Origin: Struthio camelus
Lineage: Eukaryota; Chordata; Aves; Struthioniformes; Struthionidae
Length of the DNA stretch: 64,000 nucleotides
Assembly: GCF_040807025.1 (NCBI RefSeq)
Contig: NC_090954.1
Coordinates: 21,022,501-21,086,500 of the forward strand
Direction: 5' to 3'
Position 1 is the stretch's first letter, and every line of letters begins with the position of its first letter. Below, one piece after another: positions 23,126 through 35,700 of this stretch. Under the pieces are notes generated by a model. It ran no database searches and had not been told where the DNA came from. It saw nothing but the letters and a program-made list of their open reading frames with translations. A program made the translations under genes and the position numbers.

Positions 23126-26100
23126 GTCCCGTTTCGTGTCTGGAAGGCAACTGTTTGTTGCTAATCCTGTACACAAAGTTAAATCAACCCCAGGCTTCCT
23201 GGTTGCTTAGCTGTCGGCCAGAACAAAGACGGTCAGAAGAACAGGATCACCCAAACAAATGCCAGCTGTCCCCAGGAACACGCAACCCCTGCACCCAAAG
23301 CAAATCACTTCTCCCCAGATCAAATAACTGCTTTGGAAACAACTGCTCTCATCTCCAGAGAGGATCTTAGGCACAGAAACAGCCACGATACCGCCGGAAG
23401 GGGAATACGCAGGGACAATACTTCAGCCAAGGGGCATCACGGTGAACTGGCCAGCCTTGGCAACTTCCCTCACTTCCCCAGGGCAGGGACCGTAAGAGTA
23501 CAGCTGTGGGATAGATGAAGAACAGCTCCCAGAGCATCCAGAGCTTGGCCAATAGCTTCTCTAACATATCCTGGCAGACTGAAAGGTACCACGTGTGACG
23601 CTCGCCTCCAGAGAGCTGGAGATAGGTGCTATCAACCCTACAGAAGGGAATGAATCCCACATCTCCTTTCTATCCAGACAGATTTGTAAGTCAGACATAT
23701 TCAGGGTTATTGCGATTACACTTCTTTAGGGGTCCAGAGAGACAAAAGTCAGAACATAGCAAGGAGACGCAGTGGTGAGAAGCAATACGTGTCTCAAAGT
23801 CACTACAGCTGCACTCAGCAATGTTCATGATGACTGGAGAAGACCCGGTACTTACGCACTGCTGAGCCCTCTTGCATGTAACCAGTGCCATGGCAGCATG
23901 AAACCTTCCTCTCCGGAGGCCAGGCAGCGTGAACACTGCCTCCAGGACCACAGCGAGAGTCCTGCGCATCTCCAAAACACATCTAGCAGCTACAGGAGAT
24001 GCACAGACGAAAGCCCGCCTGCTGCGAGAGGCTCCTCTGCGAGGCAGGCAGGAGGAGGAAGCACTGCTTCTCCAGCTCGGTTTTTGCAGCAGCGACAGCT
24101 TTGGTCTCTACCTTGCTATGTGTACAGTTTGGTTTTGTTTGTTTCTGCTTTGAGCTTTTCTAGCAGCAGCAGTGAACGTCACAACGCTGAATGTCAGGTT
24201 CTGCCTGGCACATCAGCAGCAACGCTGTCAGCTCCGTTTTAAGCATTGCAGCTCTGTTACCAGTGAAAATAAGAGAGCTGAGAACAGAGCTGCGTTTTTC
24301 ACGCTCCAAGTTGGAGTTTGCAGCTCCGACGCTAAAAAAATTCAACTTCTCATCTGAAAATCTGATCAACTCTCACATGAAAGTTACTCTGGACAAGGGA
24401 GACCAGAGGAAGCACAGAACAAGTTTGCAGACAGGCACTTTTCTGATTATAACTGCGCTGCCAGGAGCATCTCTTATGCTGGAGACCTCTTACTGCCATT
24501 CAAGCAAAATATTAAGTTTGAGATATTGAAGTTCTTTTGTCACAGCTATCTCAAATAAATAACAAAAACTCTACAGCAAGGGATCTAACTGAAAAATTCC
24601 TCTGTCTCTTAATGCTTCACTGATCACCTGGAGTATTAGATCTAATTAAAATCTCTGAACCATGGAGCTTTGGTAAGGAGAACCTGTAGAGGTTAGGAAG
24701 CTTTCCCGGGTGGAAGGTGTGCTGCTCACTTTTCAATGTTCCTATTGTTTAACGCCTCTACTATTGATAGCCCTATACACGCACTAACAAAAAGCTCATT
24801 TAAGGGTTTTGAAAACTCAGCACAGATCTGTACAAATTGCACTGTCAAGCCCAGGGAAAAGCAGCCTGGACAAAATAAATACAGTGAGACAGACTGTGGA
24901 CTACAATCGTACGAAACTCAACCTGTGCTAATCTGTTAACAGATAAGGGGATGCTGGCATCAGCAAGGAAATTTGCTGAAATGAAACTCTGAGGCTGGTA
25001 CAGAGACTGAACACAGCCTACGATGCCACTTCCCTTCCCCCCGGAAACCCTACTGTGATGGCAGAGATTGGAGTGCACTGAGCAGAAGAGATTCACCAGC
25101 CTCAAATCTGGGTAAGGGATAGCCACAAAAATAGGGGGACTCAACACAGTGCTGCTCTTGGGTTCAAGCAGCTTCTTGAGCTTAGGGCACTTGCATATAC
25201 TCAACACAACCCCAGAGTGCCCTGGCAAGATGAAGGTGCAAAGAGGAGCACTGACTGCAGGGCCACACCACATCCCCTCCCAGTACGGTCTGCTCCTGAG
25301 ACTGGGTCTGGGACTGGGGCTACCAGGCACGCTGGTGTTCATGCTGGACAAGATGCATTAGGCAGAGGTGAAGAACTCGGGGCGACTGGCAGGAGCGTCT
25401 CTTGCCCACAGGTGTCCATGGCACAGTCTCTGAGAAGCTCCTACCCTTGCCTAGATGGGTTTTATGCTAGGGCAGAAATCATAAACTTGAGACACGGGTC
25501 ATCTATCCCAGAGCATGAGATGACCTTTGAAAAACACTGGACACAGGCCACGAGACCTTTATAATGAAGATTTTGGACAAAATATCCTATTTCACAGGGC
25601 AGAGTAAGGTCTACGCCTCTCTTTGCTTTCAAACCTCGGCCCAGGCCGAGTCAACCTATGAAGACTGAACATGGCCCTGCTGCCTGGAGACCTTGGTGTT
25701 TCTTCTCATCTCTTACATGGACCCCCACCCAACATTGCACCACGCTTTCACAAGCGCACCATACCTACTGGATCGTTTTGACCACAAGACAAAGAATAAT
25801 GTTTTCTACTGCTGCTTCCGTCCTAAACTCCTGGAATTGTAGCTTTGCCTAGAATAAATTTAATGTGCTATTTTATCAGTCCAGCACATTTTTTTCTCTT
25901 TGTAGCTGGATGAGGGTGACTGTGCCCTTCAGTGGAGAGGGGAAAAACAAAAGCAAGGGAGATGAAGAGAACAGAAAACCACCATCTGAGCTGTCTGCTG
26001 CAGCTCACAATGGCAGAAGAGAATACTCCATTTTCCTCCAGTTTATATTTCACTGCGTTAGACTTGCAATTCCCTACACGGGGCCAGAGGTTATTACAGT

Positions 26101-26830
26101 CAAGGACTGCTCATCTGAACACCGCAAGCCTCAACAGCACAAGGACAAGGGAGCAAAAGTAATAAAAACAAGTGCTGAACCACTGTGATCAGTGATATCG
26201 TAACTCCGTAACTGGTATCACGCAGTAACATGGAAATGAAGTAAGTTGCTCCAGTGCCCAGTGACTGGCATGAGTCCTGCCCAGGGCAGGCCATGAAGGT
26301 GGAGAGACAGCAACTTGTGCAGAGGCAGCACATGGCCCACCAGGATGAGCATCTTCCACCAGCTGCCTCGTTAGACAGGGCACATCTCTTTGCTTTGTTT
26401 TTGCCTTTTTTCCTTCTATTAAAACCGTTCGTGGGAACGGCAAGGCCTTAGTACTGGGATGAACTGCTGGAAGAGCTGCCAGCACGGCCGGCCGGCGTGG
26501 CAGAGGTTGCACGTGTGACCTCATGAGCAAAACTGGCAGATACCTCCAGACAGCTTCCCCACGCACTGCTGGGTCACTAACAGCCTAGACCACGCTCTGG
26601 CGAGTAATTTGGCTGTTACAGATCTGCTCATGGGATTGCTGCGGTTTCTCCCTAAACGGCATTTTGGGAATACTTTGGACCAGCTACTAGAAGCACAGTC
26701 AACTACCACAGCTCATCCCTGGGGCTGGCGGGACGTGGCTGTTATGCCTTTTCTAAAACACAAGTTTTTAGAGTACCATCATCTTGCACAGCTGTACTCC
26801 TAGGATGACCCAAAGTATAAATGGGAAACT

Positions 26831-26915
26831 TTGAGAGAGACTTTTAAAGTTCTCAGGAGTTTTTAAGAGAGACTTTTGAAGTTTTTAAGAGCGACTTTTA
26901 AAGGACTTTTACAAG
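26831..26915. repeat. Imperfect tandem repeat with gacttttaaag core
   Basis: The core gacttttRaag recurs at 26839-26849, 26871-26881 and 26893-26903, with a fourth, degraded copy at 26904-26915. The spacing shrinks (32, 22, 11 bp). Copies two and three share the longer unit tttttaagagNgacttttRaag. Confidence 0.85.
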
Positions 26916-29004
26916 ACCGCACATTCAAGGGCCATGGGAAGACTGCAAAGCAGCAACACAGCCCTGAGGCGACAGTGGAGCTTGAATTAAGATGGGAACT
27001 TGCAGTGCAATACAGCAGCAAAATTAGATTTAAATAAATTTAAAAGAAAAGCAGCGTGGAGGGATTTGGGGACTCAGGAGCCCAGAGCAGGACAGGGAGA
27101 AAAGCAAATAACCTCACCTCTATTACTTCCCGGTACACGGGAAGTTAAGGCCAGAGAGAGCTCACGCTTTGATGACAGCTCAGTGTGCCGGCGAAAAGGC
27201 ATGATAATCACAGGGCTAGACAAGCTTTAATGGGTCTCTTCTCTCTTCAGAACCAGAGGTCTGCGGTACCACATGGGAAATCAAAGCCTCCGATCAAAGC
27301 CTGTACGCCTGTGAAACAGCCTAAAAAATTTAGTACAGTCTAGCTTGTGCTCTAACCTAAGGATCAGAAACGGGCAAGCAAGGCAGCACAGCTTAATTCG
27401 TCCTTCCCTTCCTGCTACCCCCGCGCTGGCGTTCACCGGAAAGGTCGGCTAATGAAGAAAATGACACCATCTAGGATGATATTATAGGAGTCCTTAAAAA
27501 CAATTCCAAGCCTTGTGGGGCTCCTTGGGCCTTTCAGACTTTCGCATGTGGGTAGGAATTTGGAAGGCACCTGGAAAAGGGCATTTTTCACAGCACTGGA
27601 AACCAGAAGCAATACAAGCAAGGTCGCACCCAAACAGGCCGGGAACTTTTTCCAGAGAGGCCTCTGTATATGGAGAATTTCTGATAGACCTTGTAAGCGC
27701 GCTGATTATCTGACAAATAAGAGATACAGTGATAAAACCAATCATTACAATGTCAGCATTTGAAGGTTTGACTGGAATTCAATAATGCCACCATCCTTGA
27801 GCGTAGCTGTAAATCCGTGTCTCTGAATAAGGACAGAAACAATACGCAGGATGATCGACAGCTTGTTAATACTTGTATGGTTGAATTTTAGATCCCAGGT
27901 TTAAGGAAAAAAAAGCATTAAAATAGCTCAAGTGAGAAGTATGCACAGAATATGCTTTCCTGTTGCACTCAAAATACCGGCTACAGTGCAAAAAAAATTA
28001 CTATCAGAAATGACTGCACGGCAGTGCAACGAGCCCTACCATCAAAAGCAACTCTTTCGTTCACAAACCGCAGGAGTGGAAACGGCCTCTTCATCAAATT
28101 GAGGCATGTGTAAGGAGCACTCCCGAGTCATTTCCACAACCCATTATAACAACTTTGCCTGCTGCATGTATAAATTTACCATTGCTGCGAAATGTCGAGC
28201 AGCACCTGCAGACCATGCCAAAGCTGTGACTTTGCAGGTGAACTGCACAAAATAAGCACAAGTTAGCTATGTCTCTTTCTGAATTTTCTTCTTAAGATTG
28301 CCTGGAATGGGATAACTGGGACAATTCAATGCACATAATTCTGCAGCCCCTCCCAGCTCCTGCGATACAACCCCCCCCCACCCCGACTCCATCCATCCCT
28401 GGGACGCTATCTCAGCAGGCTGCTTCTGGGATATCACAAAGCAAACGTGCTTATGCACACAGTTGCTGAATCTCTTACGGAAATACATATTTAACACAGA
28501 AGCTTTCCATTACTGTAGAATATCACATTATCGAAAAGGAGATGGGTCATTTGCACACGGAACAGAAGATAGGCTGGGTAATAATAAAGCTACAGCTCTT
28601 ACCAAAAAAAAAAGTTAAAAATACAAACCAAACAAGGCCAACTGACTAATCAGATTTAAAAGGAATAGGTATGAAGCACATGCACCCCCAAGGCCCACAC
28701 CAAGGTCAACCAGAACTGGCTTAAAAAAACTATTCTCTGAGCATCATCTCAAAACCCAGTTTATCATAGAGAAAGGACTTCAGAGCTACACCTAAGGAGA
28801 TTAAAAACTACCCAGTAAAATGGAGCCTTAAATAGTTGTGCCGATCAAAATATAGTAAGGAAGAAAATAGGGGTGAAGGGGGAAAACCTGACAAAAGGAA
28901 AACGAGGTTTCGCTAGGCAACACAATACAACAATTTTGTATGAAAGATGTGAAGCATAAAAGAGATGTTAGATGTTCAAAAGCACAGAATAGAGGAGAGA
29001 CATT

Positions 29005-29019
29005 AAAAAAAAAAAAAAA
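29005..29019 (+). repeat. A15 homopolymer
   Basis: Fifteen A residues in SIL1 intronic DNA. No recognisable retrotransposon body is attached. Confidence 0.95.
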
Positions 29020-31715
29020 GAACTGAGAAGATGAAAATCTTCACTTCAATGCAATACTGCCTTCTCACTTTCTACCAAGCCAGGCACTCATCACAGTCGC
29101 AGGGGAACAGCAGCATCCCTGTGCGAGCAAAACGTCTCAATGGGAAATAAGGGATGACATAGATATAAGCATGGTTTTTAATGAGCATCCAGATTATTGA
29201 GTATTTTTTGCTAAGAGGAGAAAAGAATTGCAGAGAACAAGTTGGACTCGAGTAAACGATTCTGTGATTTGGATGGGCTAACGCGATACAGAGGCGATTT
29301 AAGCCAAGGGAGCGTGATTCACCCCCTAAGCATACAAACGGCACAGAAGAGACTGGTAAAAGCTAGAAAAACCGTTGCTCGCTACAGACCACGTAACCCT
29401 GTCGCAGACAGCAGCAGGAGATGGGACAGCTTGTTACAAGTCCTGCAATGTCCCTGCTGAGACGGGGATGGCTGTCAGGTCAGCCCTTTCCCTATGGACA
29501 TCATCACCACCCTGAGCTCCCTGGGAGCATACTGGCATCGGGTTTAGCTGGGGCAAATTCTGCTCTCAGATATCTAAGTGGGTATTAGCTAACGCTCTTT
29601 GGAGAGAGTTTCTTCAAGGACAGCCACCATCACTTCAGCCCCATACAGCTGTCGAGGGCACCGTGCTGGGAAACACGAGCACACAGGGGAATTGGAGGGA
29701 GCGGGGTTGCACTGCGCGGCGGGGGGCCAACGAGCATCCGTAGCAGGCAGCTCTGCCCAAGAGAGCTCAGTTGAAAAGCCCCTGTTTAGCTGGGGAGGAA
29801 TGAGTCAAGAGTGCCTCGAGTTCAAAGCGCTCAGCTCCTGGCACTAGGATGGCAAGCTCAGCCCAGGTCAAACGCGGGTGCAACCAGGCACTGCTGCTGG
29901 ATGGGGCAGAGCTCGCCAGGGACGCTCACAGCGCACAACCCAGCTAGCATCCCGCTCCCAGAGACATCTCTGGGAGCCTAGCAGCTGCAAAGCAGAGCTA
30001 CTTTCCCCGGGGCTTCCAGGGTGAAGAGCCATCGAGAGCCCTGCATGCCCCACTCTTGCCCTTGGAGAGAAAAACCCGGCTCGCGCAAGCTCAAAGAGGG
30101 CAAAGTCAAGGCGGCTAATATTTTGGAACGAGAATGACACGAGCTGCAGTGCCATAACGTAGCATAACAGATGGATAATTAGATTTATACTAAGAGCCGT
30201 AAAACTAGGTAATTAAATAAAAATATGGAATAATGAATCTGCCACAGAAAGACACCTAACAGAAGCCCAGAAAGCCCCTTAAGCTGGGATCCAACATCGG
30301 AGTAACAGGGGAGTGGACAGCAGAGCCAGAACGCAATACTAATTCAGCTCAGCATGAAATGTGGAATCACACAAACATAACCACTTCAGCGTGGAACGAT
30401 ATGAACAGAAAAACCAAGTCTGTGGCAAGGAAGAATTGCAGTTAAGCAGTGAAAGCCTTTTTCCTCCTCACCTCACTGTGAAGCAGATTAGAAAAGTGAA
30501 TACCAGATCTGGACAATAAAATCTTAGGTGCCATAATAAAACCAACCATGCCAGATTGTTCTGCTAAACACATACAAACAACAAACCGACAGGCTGTATT
30601 TATATCTGCAGAAAAAGAAGTATCATAAAAACGGGCCAGAGATCTTGCACAGTAACAAACCAAGCCAAGGCAGGAAGCCCAACGTCTTGGCACACATGAG
30701 GCTCCTGAGGACAACCTGGAGAGCCTCTCTTTTTCTCACCCCCAGCTATGCTTAATATGAGCTCTTTTTTTTTTTGATGTCAGCACATACCTTCATCTAC
30801 GCGACCATCAGTGCTAAGCCCAGCATGCTGCCAGCTGTGTGGCTCGATGATCTGCTTTGAAGGGTGTTGAGCACCCAAAGCTCCCCTTGACTCGGGGGCA
30901 AGTGGGGCACTGCAGCTTTCAAGAGCCTCAAATGTGAGCTCAGCTTCCATGAGTTTATTCAAAGACCTACAAACAATTTTATGATTAAAAGCAAAGATAC
31001 TCCGGATTCTCAGGGGCTATCAACTTTATCCTGTCAGCTGAAGCACAGAGCTGGCGGAGCCTGCAGAGAAGAGGATATGAAATAGCACTGTAAACGTTAG
31101 ACCATCTTATCTGTTTTCCTGACAGTGAAGGATTGTCCTGTACAGTCCATTCTGGAGTGTTTTGGCAACCCATTATGATTTAAGGGGTGGACTAGGTGAC
31201 TCATGCCCCATCTGCAATGATCAAGGAAACTGTGCTAGCTCTTTGCCAACACAACGGATGAAATACTGATCCTCCTAGGTAGGTACGAGCAAGTGCTCCA
31301 TGGTGCATGGAGAAGGACATCACTGAAACTCCCCTCAGTGCTAAATCACCAAAAACAATGTTTTATTTTGAGGTGTAAATCAACCGTAAGGCCAGATGTG
31401 CTATGCTTATGAAACACTCAATATGCATTTCTCAAAGACTGTTATTTTACTGTAGGTCAAACACATCTCGTCATCTAAGGATGGGTTTTTGTTTCATCAG
31501 ATGCTGCATTAATAACATGTGAACATTTCTCTATGAGTGCAAGCAGAATTCATTTATTTCCATGTACTTCTAGCTGTAGCCCACAAAAATTGTGTTGGTT
31601 TCGTCTCAAAATCACAAAACAGCAAGAGACAAGAACAATGTTGCAGGACTGGTACCATGCCTGTGAGTTCATCCCATGTTTTTCATCAGTAAGGCTTCAA
31701 AACGTTCCATGATTT

Positions 31716-31775
31716 ATAGCTGGGGAAACTAAGGCACCAGAGAGGCAGGAGATTTGCCCCCAGTCACGTCGAGAT
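31716..31775 (-). mobile_element. Possible MIR-type SINE relic
   Basis: The + strand segment tggggaaactaaggcacc, then agagaggc and tttgccc..gtcac, resembles the reverse complement of the MIR core (pattern GAGGAAACTGAGGCAC-AGAGAGGTTAAG-CTTGCCC-GGTCAC). It is diverged, as expected of an ancient amniote element. The boundaries are approximate. Confidence 0.5.
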
Positions 31776-32357
31776 GGAGGCGCTGAGGGAGGCAGCTTGA
31801 CATGGTGCACAGCCACAAGCAGATGGTGCAGGGGGGCACACGCTGGGCTCTCACAGCTGCGTCCCACGAGAGCTTCCTCTCCGGGTGGACCCATTCCCTC
31901 CCAGGCTGCACAGAGGGGAACAACCTGCCTGGCAGATCCTAACCAAACCCCTGGAGGAACAGGAAAGGCAACTCTGCCGCTTTGCACATGAAGGAGCTGA
32001 AAGCAGTGCTGCCCGGAGAGCGAGCATCAGCCCTAGGACGGGAGCGTTTGGCTCCTGGGCGTGCACTAGGGTCGCCGCTCACCCCCAGCAGTGCCTAGCT
32101 GTTCTTGCCCATCTCCACGCTCTCGTTCTCCCTCTGCACGGCTCAGATGTGACAAATAACCAGCGTGCAAACCAGTGACAAGGGTGCCAGCCGCCGGCTA
32201 AGCTGGATTTGTGAGGCTGCCATTCCAAGTTCCTGTTCCTGAGCCACGTGCCGGCCCTAGGGCAGCTCTCTGCATGACTCCATCTTCCTGGCTCCAAAAC
32301 GTAGCTAGCCTAGGATGGCGACAAAAGCAGGAACGCGAGGTCTGATCTAGCTCCCCG

Positions 32358-32378
32358 CTGCTGCTGCTGCTGCTGCTG
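32358..32378 (+). repeat. (CTG)7 microsatellite
   Basis: Seven uninterrupted CTG units in a SIL1 intron. Confidence 0.95.
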
Positions 32379-32772
32379 CAGGGCCCCTGAGCGAGTCCCT
32401 TCTGCAACAGCAGCCTCAGTGGGACAGCTTTGCACAGCAGCATCCACTCAAGCTCTGCCACGTCGCATTGCATGCCTAAAATTATGCCTGAAATTACACA
32501 ACTATTCAAACAGAACCTATTCACTTGCCTTAGGTAACATATAAAACAGTGTACAAAGCTGTCTGAAAGCACCACAAGAAGAAAGCTTCAGTGCAAACTG
32601 CTGGGCTCCTGACACTTCGGCTCGTATTCCCGAGTGGTAGCGAGTGCCTATATCACACATCAGCACTAATAATCTTGAGAGATGTTAAAAGGTAGCCTGA
32701 GGCTAAGACCTTTGATTGTCATTCACTTTACTTGTTTGCTTGCTCATTTGAGTTGATTTTCCTTTAATATAA

Positions 32773-32791
32773 GCGCTAATAATAATAATAA
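32773..32791 (+). repeat. (AAT)n microsatellite
   Basis: Short taataataataat run merging into an A tract. Confidence 0.85.
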
Positions 32792-35700
32792 AAAAAGCAG
32801 CGTTGGCCTGCCTTGTCCCTGTCGGGATGCGGGAGGAAGGCACAGGCACTCTTTAGCTCTGCCACGAGACACGATGCAAAGTGTGAGAACAGGCACTTCA
32901 CTTTCTTTTCTAGCAGCATCTTTGAGATGCAACGTCCTATTTTAACCCTGCCATCTGTTTCTCAACTCTCTGCATTCCTCTCGTAACTGAGGAAGATATT
33001 ACACTTCATCAAGCAAACCCTTCTATCTCCTACCACCGATTTTGTTTACGGACATACCCCAGAGCACCTCTAAAAGCCACAATGCAAGGTACTGCTCTTA
33101 AAGAAATGATCCGCTGATCGTTTACAAATCTTATTTACATCTATACCACTCACTCTAAATGCAAGGAAAGATGCTATTTCACAAAAGAGAATCACACCCA
33201 GAGCAATTGTCATATTTCAAACTTTGGCTGTTTCTAGTCCCGCTGGTTTAAGAGTGCTATTAGAATCGTTCAGAACTAGAAAAGTAGGTTTGTTTCACTG
33301 ACTCATAATTCAAAAATGAGACTTTGCTCCATTTACAAAAGCAAATCACCATCTCACAAATGCCAAGCAGAGAATTTCAGCTCCAAAAGAGAAGCCTGTG
33401 GAATGTTTCCAGCTGGGGAAAATGGAGACAGAATTAAAAAGATGTATTTGCAAAACTCGGGAAACTTTTTTGTTTTGGTTAACCGAAAGGTATGACCTGT
33501 AGAATACCAATTCCTCAAGAAACCTAAGGAACCAATTAGGGACCAAGCAACTTCCCTGCATCGTAGACAGAAGAGCATTAGCTGGAGTCCTTCTGTAGCT
33601 TGCTACCACAACACCAAGGACTGTGACCTGCAACACAAATCATACACCGTTCGAGTCAGTTCTTGCGGGGAGAGCCCCGGAGAAAAACTTGGGGAGTCAC
33701 AGAAAGCCCCAGTAATTATTTCTGCTTTTTGATTCATCCCTACTTGAACACCCACATACCATGGCAGAGGAGGCTAGGATGACATTTAAAATCAAGGTTG
33801 TACTGCTGATGGTCATTAAAAATCCAAGAGCACTTTTCAGAAACAAGCAGGTACAAGCACCAGTGTTCCTGTCAAATATCAGCACAGCAGTAATTTTTCT
33901 AGTAGCTTCCCTTGAAAAATAAGGAAAATTGCACCCACCTGTAATTGCTGCTATTATTGTTGCTGTTGTATTTTTTTTTTTAGCAGTAGCAATGTACCTT
34001 TATATTTTCCAATTATAAAATAAGACAGAAACATTTCCCCAAATCTTTCCAAGTGTGCGATTCATCTTACTTAACATCAGACACCTAAAATTAAGGCATC
34101 CAGCCTAGGCTAGCTGTCTGGGCTCCCTCAGTAACATCTTCCAATCTCAGGCCTGTATATCCTTGGAGACCCAAGCACTATTCCCATATTTCTGTAGGAC
34201 CTGCCTAAGGTAATCCAGAAAAGCAAGCCTGCAGTCAAAGGGTCCAGATTTGTTATAAAGGGGTCCACATCTACTTTGAAATAAATTTCTGTGGCATTCA
34301 GAATCAGTGGTAGCAAGCAGAAACTGATCTGACGATATGCCCTGAGGGACAGGAGGCTATCTTTGACTCCTGCCTTAGGATGTGATGATTTGTCTTTTGG
34401 AGGCATCTCTCTCCCCTGGTTGGGGATGGAGTTTAGGTAGGTAGCTTAGATGGATACTCACGTAGGAAGACTGTGGGTGACACAGATCCCATCTGCAGAG
34501 GAAGGGTGCAGGATATAGCCACAAACATGCAAGGAGTTCAAATGACCAAGCTAGGTAATAAAATATGTGAATAATACAATGAGTTGAGGAATAAGGCTAC
34601 AGCAGGTTCTACAGCTAAACTGAACACTCAGAAAAGGCTGGAGCAAGCAGAGGAAGCGCCTTCAGGAAGGAATGTCTTGCATGAAAGAGGCAGTGGAAGA
34701 GCTGTGCAAGAAGAGGGGGAGATTCAGCAGCATGTCCTGCATCACTGATGGGATGGAGAGAGCGGATATCTTGATAAAGAAAGTTGACATGCCAATCAAG
34801 CTTAAATGACCTTAAAGGCAAAGAGAAAAAGCTCTCATCTGCCATGGTGGTGGAGGGAGCCAACAGACAGATTTAACAGGGGAATGAAACGGTAAGAACA
34901 AGCCAGAAGGATCTTGAGAGGAACACTGTTTGTGTCCAGAAGAGCAGTAATATAGCCTCATCACAGGGACGTTCTCTGAGACAGATGATATGGGCTTAAT
35001 CATCAGGACAGAAGCAAGCTATCAGAGCCGAGAGATGCAGTGGAAGATGAAATGCCTGGATTTAGAAACAGCTTGAAAGTGAAGGGTGAAGAAAGAAGTG
35101 GGGTTCCATTTATTCAACCCTTTAGAACTGCGGAAAGACACACACTATCCAAATGTTAGTTGTGATGATCACCTCCCACTGTCAGACATAGTTAAGGGAG
35201 GACAGAAAGGTGACACAATCAGAAGTTCACACATGTGCTGCTAAGGCACAGAAGGAAGGAACACTTGCCAGTAATTGCCGTGATGTAAACTCCCAGTTGA
35301 TCACAGCCTAGTAAACAAATCTGGGTTTGCATTTCCATCTGTTTTTACTGCGTCACAGGTCACAGAAGGAGAAAAGAAAGCAAGTGCCCAACGCTGTTGG
35401 CACTGCGTGGAAGAAGCAGGCCCAGTGCATACAGCCAGGCAGCCTGCCTACCCTCGGGGAGCCTTGTCTACATGCAGAAGCTGTAGACACTTAAGAAAAT
35501 CACTTCAGAAACTGATGGTCCTAAACCGATGCTTCCTCCCAAGACAGATATTCATAAATCAGCGTAGGAACGCCCTACGCTGAGCGAGTGTAAAGTATCT
35601 CCTGGCCAACGTAAATCAGCTCAGCACAGCAGTCAAATTGATTTCAGACCATTTACACAAAGGAGGTTGCTACAGCCTCCAGCTGAGTACACAAACCCTA

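Noticed and set aside
31183..31225. Possible CR1 3' end (ggggtggactaggtgactcat)
   Set aside because: Only about 20 bases resemble CR1, and the diagnostic CCCTTCCAACC block is missing.
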